Positions 56,274 to 64,000 of a DNA stretch of 64,000 nucleotides are shown here, in pieces. Under the pieces are notes generated by a model. The model was not told the origin of the DNA, did no database searches, and was given only the letters and a program-made list of their open reading frames with translations. A program made the translations under genes and the position numbers. Position 1 is the stretch's first letter. Every line of letters begins with the position of its first letter. The DNA lies in assembly GCF_002017865.1 (NCBI RefSeq), contig NZ_MTJN01000002.1, positions 1,364,001 through 1,428,000 on the forward strand, read 5' to 3'. The DNA is from Rhodoferax fermentans. Its GTDB lineage: Bacteria > Pseudomonadota > Gammaproteobacteria > Burkholderiales > Burkholderiaceae_C.

Positions 56274-56434
56274 CAACAGTAGTCGGCAAAACCAAAGCCA
56301 TTGTTCAGGGGGAATTCGCGGATGGCCGCGCCGGTGGCGGCATGGAGGTTGGCGCTGGAAACAGTGCAGACGTGCCAGCCTGCCGCAGCTAGCAGCGTGT
56401 CGATGCTGACTCTGGCTTTCTGCTCTGGCGTCAT
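56274..56434 (-). pseudogene. HsdR (type I restriction endonuclease) N-terminal remnant
   Basis: Starting at the ATG at 56434, MTPEQKARVSIDTLLAAAGW is followed by ANLHAATGAAIREFPLNNGF and GFADY. This matches the N-terminus of HsdR endonuclease subunits and then breaks off abruptly. The next bases belong to the 3' end of hsdS. Everything between (most of hsdR, any hsdM, most of hsdS) has been deleted in one step. Confidence 0.82.
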
Positions 56435-56565
56435 GCCCCGGCTTCCTCCTGTGCTTTCCATTCTAGGCCACAAGAATAACCGGGCGGCATCCCTTATGCT
56501 GCATCCACTTGTCGCTTTGTTATTGATAGCAATTACCACCGCATGTCGGTGGGCAGAAGGTGGAT

Positions 56566-57534
56566 TTAGCCGCCCCTCTTGGCGTAGCGCTGCGCCAGCA
56601 CCGCACAGACCATCAACTGGATCTGGTGGAACAGCATGATCGGCAACAGCATCACCCCCACGGTGTGGGCGGCGAACAGCACCTTGGCCATCGGCACACC
56701 ACTGGCCAGGCTTTTTTTGGAGCCGCAGAACACGATGGCGATCTCGTCCTCTTTGCTGAACCCCAGTGCGCGGCTGGCCCAGGTGGTCATGGCCAAGGAC
56801 AGCGCCAGCAGCACACAACAGGTGACCGTCAGGCTGAGCAAGGTCGGCAGCGGCACCTGCGGCCACAGGCCCTCGATCACCGCCGCGCTGAACGCGGTGT
56901 AGACCACCAGCAGGATGGAGCCCTGGTCCACCAGCTTGAGGCCGCTGGCGTGGCGCCGCACAAAGTCGCCAATCCAGGGCTGCAGCAACTGCCCCAGCAC
57001 AAAAGGCAGCAGCAGCTGCAGCATGATGCGGCCCACGGCGTCCAGATTGCCAGTACCCGATACCCCGCCCGCCACCACGAGCCAGCTCACCAGCAGCGGC
57101 GTGATGAACACCCCAAGCAGGCTGGATGCCGAGGCGCTGCACACGGCCGCGGCCACATTGCCGCGAGCCATCGCGGTGAACGCAATCGCCGACTGCACGG
57201 TGGCGGGCAAGGTGCACAGAAACAACATGCCCACCGCCAGGTCAGGCGTCAGCACGACGCCAAGCAAAGGCTTGAGCAACAACCCTAGGATGGGAAATAA
57301 CACAAAGGTGCAGGCAAACACCAGCAGATGCAGCCGCCAATGGCTCATACCCGCGACCACCGCCGCACGCGACAACTTGGCGCCGTGCAAGAAAAACAGC
57401 AGGGCAATGGCCGCAGTGGTGAGCCACTCAAAACCCTGCGCCGCATAACCGCGCACCGGCAGAAAACTGGCGAGGCCAATGCTGCCCAGCAGGGCCAGGG
57501 TGAAGTTGTCGGGGAGGTAACGTGGGCGAGTCAT
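56566..57534 (-). CDS. Bile acid:Na+ symporter-family (SBF-like, YfeH-type) transporter
   Basis: An inner-membrane protein of 322 aa with about ten helices. Family landmarks are FEWLTTAAIALLFFLHGAKL, FVLFPILGLLLKPLLG, the substrate-site helices FLCTLPATVQSAIAFTAMAR and GNVAAAVCSASASSLLGVF, and FCGSKKSLASGVPMAKVLF, where the SGSKKS-like crossover of the second repeat sits. This is the SBF_like (YfeH) group; some members carry organic anions but most have no assigned substrate. The open frame begins at 57552; the ATG at 57534 (MTRPRYLPDNF) is the better start. It is a single gene between the restriction scar and uvrA. Confidence 0.92.
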   Translation of the reverse strand: MTRPRYLPDNFTLALLGSIGLASFLPVRGYAAQGFEWLTTAAIALLFFLHGAKLSRAAVVAGMSHWRLHLLVFACTFVLFPILGLLLKPLLGVVLTPDLAVGMLFLCTLPATVQSAIAFTAMARGNVAAAVCSASASSLLGVFITPLLVSWLVVAGGVSGTGNLDAVGRIMLQLLLPFVLGQLLQPWIGDFVRRHASGLKLVDQGSILLVVYTAFSAAVIEGLWPQVPLPTLLSLTVTCCVLLALSLAMTTWASRALGFSKEDEIAIVFCGSKKSLASGVPMAKVLFAAHTVGVMLLPIMLFHQIQLMVCAVLAQRYAKRGG

Positions 57535-57552
57535 TTGGAAAAGTGCAATCAC

Positions 57553-57608
57553 TACTCTTTCGATAGCTTTATGATCAATAAAAACAAGGGCTCAAGCGGC
57601 TTTACGGC
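57553..57608 (-). repeat. Interspersed hairpin repeat, copy 9 (degenerate)
   Basis: CTTTCGATAGCTTTATGATC, AATAAAAACAAGGGCTC, AAGCGGCTTTACGG. The TAGCT block, the AAGGGCT arm and a degenerated GAGGC end are in the right order, but the CCCTT arm is lost. It lies between the SBF gene and uvrA. Confidence 0.5.
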
Positions 57609-57644
57609 CGTTTTCTTGAGCTTTTCCCCTGCTGGCGCAAGCTC

Positions 57645-60600
57645 TCACCGCGCCAGCACCGCTTTGAGCGCCTTGCCGGTGTGGGTGCCGAGCTTGACCA
57701 CCTCTTCGGGCGGCGCCGCAGCCACCACCTGGCCGCCAGCGGTGCCACCGTCCGGGCCCAGGTCAATCACCCAGTCGGCTTCGGCGATCACGTCCAGGTC
57801 GTGTTCGATCACCACCACGCTGTGGCCGCCATCGACCAGGCGGTGCAGGACCTTGATGAGTTTCTCGACGTCGGCCATGTGCAGGCCCACCGTGGGTTCG
57901 TCCAGCACATACAGGGTGTGCGGCGCCTTCTGGCCGCGCCGGGTGATGTCGTCGCGCACCTTGGACAGCTCGGTGACGAGTTTGATGCGCTGCGCCTCAC
58001 CACCACTGAGTGTCGGTGACGGCTGGCCCAACGTCAGGTAACCCAGGCCCACGTCTTTAAGCAACTGCAGCGGGTGCGCAATGACCGGCATGGCGGCGAA
58101 GAAGTCCACCGCCTCGTCCACTTCCATCCGCAACACGTCACCAATGTTTTTGCCGCGCCAGGTGACCGCCTGGGTTTCGGGGTTAAAGCGGGCGCCCTTG
58201 CAGGTTTCACACAGCACCTTCACATCGGGCAAGAAGCTCATGGCAATGGTGCGGATGCCCTGGCCTTCACAGCTTGGGCAACGGCCCTCGCCAGTGTTGA
58301 AGCTGAAGCGGTTGGCCGCGTAACCGCGCGCCTTGGCTTCCAGCGTGTCGGCAAAGAGTTTGCGGATGGTGTCCCAGAAACCGATGTAGGTGGCCGGGCA
58401 ACTACGTGGTGTTTTGCCAATCGGGGTTTGGTCCACTTCCAACACACGATCTACAGGCTCGTAACCGCTGACCTGTTCACAACCGGTCCAGGCGATGGTT
58501 TCGCCTGCTTCCAGCGCATCGCGCCCCGCCTTGGTACTGCGTTTGTGGACCGCTGTCTGCACATTGGCCAGCAACACATCGCGCGCAAGCGTGGACTTGC
58601 CGGAGCCGGACACACCGGTCACCGCGACCAAGCGTTTGAGTGGCACCTGGACGGTGACGTTTTGCAGGTTATGCAAATGGGCACCGGTGACGGTGATCCA
58701 TTGCTGGCTGTAGGGCTCAACCACGTTCGGGTCCACGGGCAACCGTTTGGCGACCTTCGTTTTCTTGGGCGCAGGCACAAACACAAATTTGGCATCCCCA
58801 GCTACAGCCGCCAACACGCTGTCAGCAGACGCTGGTTCGCTGGGCAACGGGTTGGCATCAACCGCCAAGGTTTCTGGCGCACTGGCACCCAATTGGCCTC
58901 CGGCCCTTTTATCACCTGGGCGAACAGCTACCGATTCCGCAGCAAGCACTACCCGGCGCGCCTGCACCGGATGGCGCATGGCGTGCAACAGATAACGCCC
59001 GGTCTGCGACTCGGCGGCGTCCTGAATGTCAGCCACCGAGCCTTCGGCCACCAGCCGCCCGCCGCGTTTGCCAGCACTTGGGCCAATGTCGATGATGTGG
59101 TCGGCGTGGCGGATGGTGTCCTCGTCGTGCTCGACCACCACCAGGGTGTTGCCCTGGTCGCTCAGCGTTTGCAAAGCACCCAGCAAAATCTGGTTGTCAC
59201 GCGCATGCAGGCCAATGGTCGGCTCATCCAGCACATAACAGACACCCTGCAAGTTGCTGCCCAGCTGCGCCGCCAGCCGGATGCGCTGCGCCTCGCCGCC
59301 GCTCAAGGTCGGTGCGCCGCGGTCCAGCGTCAAATAACCCAGGCCAACCTGCTCCAGGAACTTGAGGCGGCCCAGAATCTCGGGCACCAGGTCGCGGGCA
59401 ATCTCGGTCTCGCGCTGGCTCATACGACCCAATACCTGCAAGGTCTCAACCCACGCGCGCATGTCACTCACGCTCAGACGGGCCAGTTCGGTGATGCCAA
59501 TGCCCTCACCCCTGCCCTCTCCCGACGGGAGAGGGAGAAATTCAGACGCCTGCGCCGCGCTGATGACCGCACTCTCTTGCTCCCTCGCCCCTTTGGGGAG
59601 AGGGCCGGGGTGAGGGGCTCCAAACTTGACGGCCCGCGCCGTCGCGTTGAGCCGTGTGCCGTTGCAGCTGGGGCAGACGACATCCACCAGGTCTTCCACA
59701 TCGGCCTCGACAAAGGTTTGTTCACGGCCTTTGGTTTCATCGTCGCGCACCGAGTCGTCAAACACCTTGCGCTGCTCACGGCTGAGTTTGAGACCGGTGC
59801 CCACGCAGTCCGGGCACCAGCCGTGTTTGCTGTTGTATGAAAACAGGCGCGGGTCCAACTCGGCGTAGCTGGTGCTGCACACCGGGCAGGCACGCAAGGT
59901 GGAAAACACGCTCAAACGGCCAATCCCCGCCGTCGAAGTGCCCGCCTGCATCGCCTCCGACAACCCGTCCAGATCAGACAAGACATGCAACACGCCCTTG
60001 CCATGCTGCAAAGCATCGGCCAGGGCTTGGCGCAGCAGGGTTTCATTCTCGGGCGTCACGTCCAGGCTGAACACCGGCAGCTCGATGGTGTGCTCCTTGA
60101 AACGGTCCAGGCGCGGGAATGCTGTGGTCGGCAAAAAGTTGCCGTCGACACGCAGATGGGTGAACCCACGTGGGCGCGCCCAGTCGGCCAGCTCGGTGTA
60201 GACACCCTTGCGGTTCATCACCAGCGGCGCCAGCAACCCAATATGCTGACCGCGATAGGTTTTCATCAACTGCGCGGCAATACTCTCAGGCGTTTGCGGC
60301 GCCACTGGTGTGCCGTCATGGACGCAGTGCTGGGTGCCGAGTTTGACAAACAGCAACCTTAAGAAGTGCCAGACCTCGGTGGTGGTGCCCACCGTGGACT
60401 TGCGCCCGCCGCGACTCAGCCGCTGCTCAATCGCCACCGTGGGCGGAATGCCGTAGACCGCGTCCACCTCGGGCCGCCCAGCCGGTTGCACGATGCTGCG
60501 CGCGTAGGCGTTCAGGCTCTCCAGATAACGGCGCTGCCCTTCGTTGAACAAAATGTCAAACGCCAGCGTCGATTTGCCCGAACCGCTGACCCCGGTGACC

Positions 60601-63600
60601 ACGGTGAACTGGCCACGCGGGATGTTGACACTCAGCCCCTTGAGGTTGTGCTCACGCGCATTGATGATCTGAATGGCATCGTGCCCGGACGGCTGCATAG
60701 CATCGCTCACCCGCAAACCCGCCGGGGTTGGGCTGAGGCCGGGTGACGATGTCGAGGCAGCGAAGCTGACGTCTGAGGAACCCGGACTCAGCCCAGCCCC
60801 GGCAGCGCGCACCACAGACAAATACTTGACAGAGACCTCCGCCACCTCATGCACCACCCCCATCTGCGCCGCGTACTCACGCAGCGCCTGGCCCGTGTGG
60901 GAACTGGCGTGCAACATCACATCTTCAGGTGTACCAAAGGCCACCACCTCACCACCCGCGTCACCGCCCTCGGGGCCCAGGTCGATGAGCCAATCGGACG
61001 CACGGATCACATCCAGGTTGTGCTCAATCACCAGCAACGAGTGACCCGCGTCGAGCAACTTGCGCAACGCCCGCATCAGTTTGGCAATGTCGTCAAAGTG
61101 CAGCCCGGTGGTGGGCTCATCAAACATGAACAACACCCCTTTGCGCGCCAAAGCCTGGCGGCTGGCACTGCTGCTCTTGGCCGCGTCAGCCAGGAAACCA
61201 GCGAGCTTCAGGCGCTGGGCTTCCCCCCCACTGAGCGTGGGCACCGGCTGGCCGAGCTTCACATACTCCAGCCCCACATCCACGATGGGTTGCAACGCAC
61301 GGATGACATCGCGGTCGTCTTTGAACAAGGCTGCGGCTTCACTCACCGTCAGGTCCAGCACATCGGCCACATTAACAACACGCCCACCACGCTCGATGCT
61401 GATCTCCAGAATTTCGGGGCGGTAACGTTTGCCATCACAGTCCGGGCAACGCAGGTAGACGTCGCTCAGGAACTGCATCTCAACATGCTCAAAGCCTGAA
61501 CCACCACAGGTCGGGCAACGTCCGTCGCCGTTGTTGAAGCTGAACTTGGTAGCGGTGTAGCCGCGTTGCTGCGCGAGCGGCGCGTTGGCAAAAATCTCGC
61601 GAATCGCGTCCCAGGCACCCACATAACTCACCGGGTTGGAACGCGCGGTTTTGCCAATCGGCGACTGATCGACAAACACCACATCACTGAGTTGCTCAGC
61701 ACCCAGCAGGCGCTCAAACGCACCGGGCGTGTCGGTGGCTTTGCCAAAGTGGCGCAACAAGGCGGGGGCCAGTGTGTCCTGGATCAGCGTCGATTTGCCC
61801 GAGCCAGACACACCGGTGATACACACCAGGCGCTGCAGCGGGATCTCGACCGAGACGTTTTTGAGGTTGTGGTCCGAGGCGCCTTCCATAATCAGGCGCG
61901 GTGTGCTGCTTGCCACCAGCCGCTTGAAACCCATGCCCACCTGTTTACGGCCGCCGAGGTACGCGCCGGTCAGCGTGTCGGCATTGCGCAGATCGGCCGT
62001 GCTGCCGTCAAACACAATTTGCCCGCCCAACTGGCCGGGGCCGGGGCCCATGTCAATCATGCGGTCGGCGGCGAACATCACCGCCGGGTCGTGTTCAACC
62101 ACCACCAGGGTGTTACCGGCGTCGCGCAGGCGCTGCATGGCCACGATGATGCGGTGCATGTCGCGCGGGTGCAGGCCGATGCTGGGTTCGTCCAACACAA
62201 ACAAGGTGTTGACCAGCGAGGTGCCCAGCGCAGTGGTCAGGTTGATACGCTGCACCTCGCCGCCACTGAGGGTGCGGCTTTGGCGGTCCAGCGTCAGGTA
62301 ACCAATGCCGACCTCGCTCAGGTATTGCAGGCGGGTGCAGATTTCTTCCAGCAGCAGCTTGAGCGTTTTGGCATCTGCCTCGTTGCCAGGGGCCGCGCCC
62401 ACCTGGGCCAACTGCATGCTGTCAAAAAAGCGGCGCAGCCGGTCGATTGGCAGCAGCATCAGGTCATGCAGGCACAGGCCCGGCAATGCCTCCAGCTGCG
62501 CGCGTGACCATGACACACCGGCAGGCAGAAAACGCTTGGCGGGGTCCAGTACCGCGTCGGCCTGGGCCTTGGAGCCAATGCGCCAGAGCAGGCTTTCGGT
62601 CTTGAGCCGGGCGCCGGTGCAGGTCGGGCATTCGGTGTAGCTGCGGTACTTGGACAGCAGCACCCGGATGTGCATCTTGTAGGCCTTGGTTTCCAGGTAC
62701 TCAAAAAAGCGTTTGACGCCAAACCACTTCTTGTTCCACTGGCCATCGCGGTAGCCAGGTTCACCATGGATCACCCAATGCTGTTGCTCCGGGCTGAGCT
62801 TGTTCCAGGCAGTGTCGCGCGGAATGCCGTGGGTTTCGGCATGGCGCATCAGATCGTCCTGGCACTCCATCCAGGCCGGGGTCTGGAACGGCTTGATGGC
62901 GCCAGAGCGCAAGGTCAGTTTGTCGTTCGGGATGACCAGGCCGTAATCGACCCCGATGACGCGGCCAAAACCTCGGCAGCTGTCGCAGGCACCGACCGCC
63001 GAGTTGAACGAAAACATCGAGGCAATTGGCTCGGTGTAGCGCAGGTTGCTGTCCGGGCAATGCAGGCCGGTGGAAAAGCGCCAGATTTCAGGCGCCTCAG
63101 CAACTCCTGAATTTGTAGCCACCTGCCCTTGATTGATAAGGGCTAGAGGCTGATTTAACACATAAACACTGAGGCGACCGCCGCCGTGTTTGAGGGCAAC
63201 CTCAATCGCCTCCAGCACCCGGGCGCGCTCGGCCGCGCCCAAGCGGAAACGGTCGGCCACCACATCGAGCAACTTGCGCTGCGCCACATCACGCTGCGCC
63301 TGCACCTTTGTGAAACCACTGACCGAGAGCCATTGTTCAATCTCTTCGGGCGTGGCGCTGGCGGGCAGCTCGACCGGGAAGGTGATGGCCAGCCGCAGGT
63401 CCGACGCCCCCACGCTCCCCACTGCGTTGGGTTCGCTGCCCCCCGAGGGGGCTGCTTCACCTTGGGGCGGCCCGGCGGTGAAGCTTTCCGCACGACGCAG
63501 CAGTTCGGCGTAAATCGTTTCAGGCGTGTCATGGCGCACCGGCTGGGCAGTAGCGCTGTCAAACAGCTGGGCAGCGCGGGCGAACAACAGCTTCAGGTGG

Positions 63601-63923
63601 TCGTTGAGCTCAGTCATCGTGCCCACGGTGGAGCGGCTGGAGCGCACCGGGTTGGTCTGGTCGATGGCGATGGCGGGCGGCACACCGTCGACCTTGTCGA
63701 CCGCAGGTTTGTCCATACGGTCCAGAAACTGGCGCGCGTAGGCGCTGAAGGTCTCTACATAACGGCGCTGGCCTTCGGCAAACAAGGTGTCAAACACCAG
63801 GCTGGACTTTCCCGAGCCGCTCGGGCCGGTGACCACGGTGAGTTCACCGGTACGGATGTCCAGGTCCAGGTTCTTGAGGTTGTGCTGGCGTGCACCGCGA
63901 ATGCGGATGGTTCCCTGGGTCAT
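57645..63923 (-). CDS. uvrA: Double-length UvrA-family excinuclease subunit (tandem UvrA fusion) with repeat insertions
   Basis: About 2,092 aa, twice the ~940 aa of UvrA. Two complete UvrA units lie in tandem, giving four ABC ATPase modules. Walker A motifs are GPSGSGKSS (33-41) and GVSGSGKST near 705, 1107 and 1768. ABC signatures are LSGGEVQRINL, LSGGEAQRLKL, LSGGEAQRIRL and LSGGEAQRIKL. Each unit has its zinc-module cysteines (CDSCRGFGR...CPTCTGARL and CPTCGGSGF...CPDCDGKRY in the first; CPVC...CPDCVGTGL, CPSCNGTRL, CPSCEGQGI and CETCKGARF in the second). The UvrB-interaction region appears altered in the first unit. UvrA recognises DNA damage with UvrB in nucleotide excision repair; the role of doubled forms is unclear. 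The open frame begins with TTG at 63950; the ATG at 63923 (MTQGTIRIRGARQHNLKNL) is the natural start. Four repeats are inserted in frame (see separate entries). Confidence 0.93.
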   Translation of the reverse strand: MTQGTIRIRGARQHNLKNLDLDIRTGELTVVTGPSGSGKSSLVFDTLFAEGQRRYVETFSAYARQFLDRMDKPAVDKVDGVPPAIAIDQTNPVRSSRSTVGTMTELNDHLKLLFARAAQLFDSATAQPVRHDTPETIYAELLRRAESFTAGPPQGEAAPSGGSEPNAVGSVGASDLRLAITFPVELPASATPEEIEQWLSVSGFTKVQAQRDVAQRKLLDVVADRFRLGAAERARVLEAIEVALKHGGGRLSVYVLNQPLALINQGQVATNSGVAEAPEIWRFSTGLHCPDSNLRYTEPIASMFSFNSAVGACDSCRGFGRVIGVDYGLVIPNDKLTLRSGAIKPFQTPAWMECQDDLMRHAETHGIPRDTAWNKLSPEQQHWVIHGEPGYRDGQWNKKWFGVKRFFEYLETKAYKMHIRVLLSKYRSYTECPTCTGARLKTESLLWRIGSKAQADAVLDPAKRFLPAGVSWSRAQLEALPGLCLHDLMLLPIDRLRRFFDSMQLAQVGAAPGNEADAKTLKLLLEEICTRLQYLSEVGIGYLTLDRQSRTLSGGEVQRINLTTALGTSLVNTLFVLDEPSIGLHPRDMHRIIVAMQRLRDAGNTLVVVEHDPAVMFAADRMIDMGPGPGQLGGQIVFDGSTADLRNADTLTGAYLGGRKQVGMGFKRLVASSTPRLIMEGASDHNLKNVSVEIPLQRLVCITGVSGSGKSTLIQDTLAPALLRHFGKATDTPGAFERLLGAEQLSDVVFVDQSPIGKTARSNPVSYVGAWDAIREIFANAPLAQQRGYTATKFSFNNGDGRCPTCGGSGFEHVEMQFLSDVYLRCPDCDGKRYRPEILEISIERGGRVVNVADVLDLTVSEAAALFKDDRDVIRALQPIVDVGLEYVKLGQPVPTLSGGEAQRLKLAGFLADAAKSSSASRQALARKGVLFMFDEPTTGLHFDDIAKLMRALRKLLDAGHSLLVIEHNLDVIRASDWLIDLGPEGGDAGGEVVAFGTPEDVMLHASSHTGQALREYAAQMGVVHEVAEVSVKYLSVVRAAGAGLSPGSSDVSFAASTSSPGLSPTPAGLRVSDAMQPSGHDAIQIINAREHNLKGLSVNIPRGQFTVVTGVSGSGKSTLAFDILFNEGQRRYLESLNAYARSIVQPAGRPEVDAVYGIPPTVAIEQRLSRGGRKSTVGTTTEVWHFLRLLFVKLGTQHCVHDGTPVAPQTPESIAAQLMKTYRGQHIGLLAPLVMNRKGVYTELADWARPRGFTHLRVDGNFLPTTAFPRLDRFKEHTIELPVFSLDVTPENETLLRQALADALQHGKGVLHVLSDLDGLSEAMQAGTSTAGIGRLSVFSTLRACPVCSTSYAELDPRLFSYNSKHGWCPDCVGTGLKLSREQRKVFDDSVRDDETKGREQTFVEADVEDLVDVVCPSCNGTRLNATARAVKFGAPHPGPLPKGAREQESAVISAAQASEFLPLPSGEGRGEGIGITELARLSVSDMRAWVETLQVLGRMSQRETEIARDLVPEILGRLKFLEQVGLGYLTLDRGAPTLSGGEAQRIRLAAQLGSNLQGVCYVLDEPTIGLHARDNQILLGALQTLSDQGNTLVVVEHDEDTIRHADHIIDIGPSAGKRGGRLVAEGSVADIQDAAESQTGRYLLHAMRHPVQARRVVLAAESVAVRPGDKRAGGQLGASAPETLAVDANPLPSEPASADSVLAAVAGDAKFVFVPAPKKTKVAKRLPVDPNVVEPYSQQWITVTGAHLHNLQNVTVQVPLKRLVAVTGVSGSGKSTLARDVLLANVQTAVHKRSTKAGRDALEAGETIAWTGCEQVSGYEPVDRVLEVDQTPIGKTPRSCPATYIGFWDTIRKLFADTLEAKARGYAANRFSFNTGEGRCPSCEGQGIRTIAMSFLPDVKVLCETCKGARFNPETQAVTWRGKNIGDVLRMEVDEAVDFFAAMPVIAHPLQLLKDVGLGYLTLGQPSPTLSGGEAQRIKLVTELSKVRDDITRRGQKAPHTLYVLDEPTVGLHMADVEKLIKVLHRLVDGGHSVVVIEHDLDVIAEADWVIDLGPDGGTAGGQVVAAAPPEEVVKLGTHTGKALKAVLAR
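58888..58935 (+). repeat. Interspersed hairpin repeat, copy 10 (inside uvrA, degenerate)
   Basis: CCCAATTGGCCTCCGGCCC, TTTTATCACCTGGGCGA, ACAGCTACCGATTC. The GGCCTCCGGCCCTT left block and the CAGCTA right end are recognisable. It is translated as part of a non-conserved linker (about residues 1663-1678) before the last ATPase module of UvrA. Confidence 0.6.
59496..59625. mobile_element. 130-bp inverted-repeat (MITE/REP-like) element inserted in frame in uvrA
   Basis: The terminal arms GCCCTCACCCCTGCCCTCTCCC (59502-59523, given as its two parts GCCCTCACCCC and TGCCCTCTCCC) and GGGAGAGGGC-CGGGGTGAGGGG (59597-59618) are complementary at nearly every position. They enclose about 70 bp. Translation gives the well-known repeat-derived peptide pattern PHPGPLPKGARE and LPLPSGEGRGEG within UvrA (about residues 1433-1476), between the conserved RLNATARAVKF and ITELARLSVSDMRAW. 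Length is a multiple of three in effect, so the frame is kept. Confidence 0.85.
63109..63158 (-). repeat. Interspersed hairpin repeat, copy 11 (inside uvrA)
   Basis: A near-consensus copy in reverse orientation: TTTGTAGCCACCTGCCCTTG, ATTGATAAGGGCTAG, AGGCTGATTTA. The hairpin is CCCTT/AAGGG with GGGCTAGAGGCTG intact. It encodes LNQPLALINQGQVATNSG (about UvrA residues 256-271) in frame. Confidence 0.9.
63407..63476. repeat. GC-rich repeat inside uvrA
   Basis: GCCCCCACGCTCCCCACTGC, GTTGGGTTCGCTGCCCCCCG, AGGGGGCTGCTTCACCTTGG and GGCGGCCCGGCGG. It has the hairpin CCCCC-G-AGGGGG and the GGGGCGGCCCGGCGG tail that I associate with a common Comamonadaceae intergenic repeat. In frame it gives AGPPQGEAAPSGGSEPNAVG (about residues 149-172), a non-conserved loop. 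Confidence 0.65.
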
Positions 63924-64000
63924 GGATGGTGTTTCCGGGTGAGGTGGCAAAGGTTGGGGCCGATGATTCTAGGGCGCCACCTGTCGCCCCGGGCCAGCAG
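63924..64000. promoter_or_regulatory. Upstream region of uvrA to window end
   Basis: 77 bp upstream of uvrA. A GGAAAC box about 10 nt before the ATG is the only ribosome-site candidate. No LexA-type operator (CTGT-N8-ACAG) is visible in this short piece, which may not contain the whole promoter. Confidence 0.35.

Noticed and set aside
56435..57217. Long minus-strand frame across the SBF transporter gene
   Set aside because: It is a frame shadow of the transporter, joined by chance to the real hsdR remnant.

Overview
The window looks like the chromosome of a beta-proteobacterium of the family Comamonadaceae, most like Rhodoferax or its relatives. I infer this from protein recognition, from the high GC content, from an SAH riboswitch ahead of ahcY, and from dense short interspersed repeats of a kind I associate with that family. 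No tRNA, rRNA or CRISPR array was found.

Layout. 1-1.1 kb: 3' part of groEL and its terminator. 1.4-12.7 kb: hexose-phosphate block. tal, pgi and a HAD phosphatase run leftward. An AfuABC-like ABC importer (possibly for sugar phosphates) with a DMT exporter also runs leftward. Opposite them lie zwf and hexR, the Entner-Doudoroff entry enzyme and its likely regulator. 12.8-17.8 kb: an M20 amidohydrolase and three nucleotide-sugar genes (galE, an NDP-sugar pyrophosphorylase, manC/cpsB). 17.9-20.2 kb: a decayed accessory stretch with an HD-GYP remnant, an L-serine dehydratase pseudogene, intact sstT and a tyrosine-recombinase scrap. 20.3-23.9 kb: the leftward methyl-cycle operon ahcY-tlyA-metF behind an SAH riboswitch with a visible attenuator. 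24-37 kb: a complete glycogen cluster, glgP-glgB-glgX converging on pgm-glgC-glgA-malQ. 37.2-41.4 kb: prfC, a HAD phosphatase, an MFS transporter and a DUF2721 protein. 41.4-48 kb: a PAS/exonuclease fusion, a two-subunit solute:Na+ symporter (DUF4212 plus ActP-like) and a cNMP/CBS/DUF294 protein. 48.3-52.7 kb: an unusual cluster of a low-complexity protein, a lipoprotein, an orphan FlgH, a chalcone-isomerase-like secreted protein and an OmpR-type two-component pair. 52.8-53.9 kb: a deacetylase-like amidohydrolase. 54-56.4 kb: a small defence or mobile patch with a ParD-like/ORF6N gene pair, a zinc-ribbon plus deoxyribosyltransferase-like protein, and an hsdR/hsdS deletion scar. 56.6-63.9 kb: an SBF/bile-acid-type transporter and a double-length UvrA.

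The most distinctive feature is repeat biology. About eleven copies of a ~50-bp hairpin repeat are scattered between genes and, in frame, inside genes (pgi, a HAD phosphatase, twice in uvrA). The uvrA gene also carries a 130-bp inverted-repeat element and a GC-rich repeat, all in frame. The best candidates for less-described biology are the orphan-FlgH cluster, the ParD-like/ORF6N pair with its palindromes, and the zinc-ribbon/NDT-like gene sitting on the ruin of a type I restriction operon.
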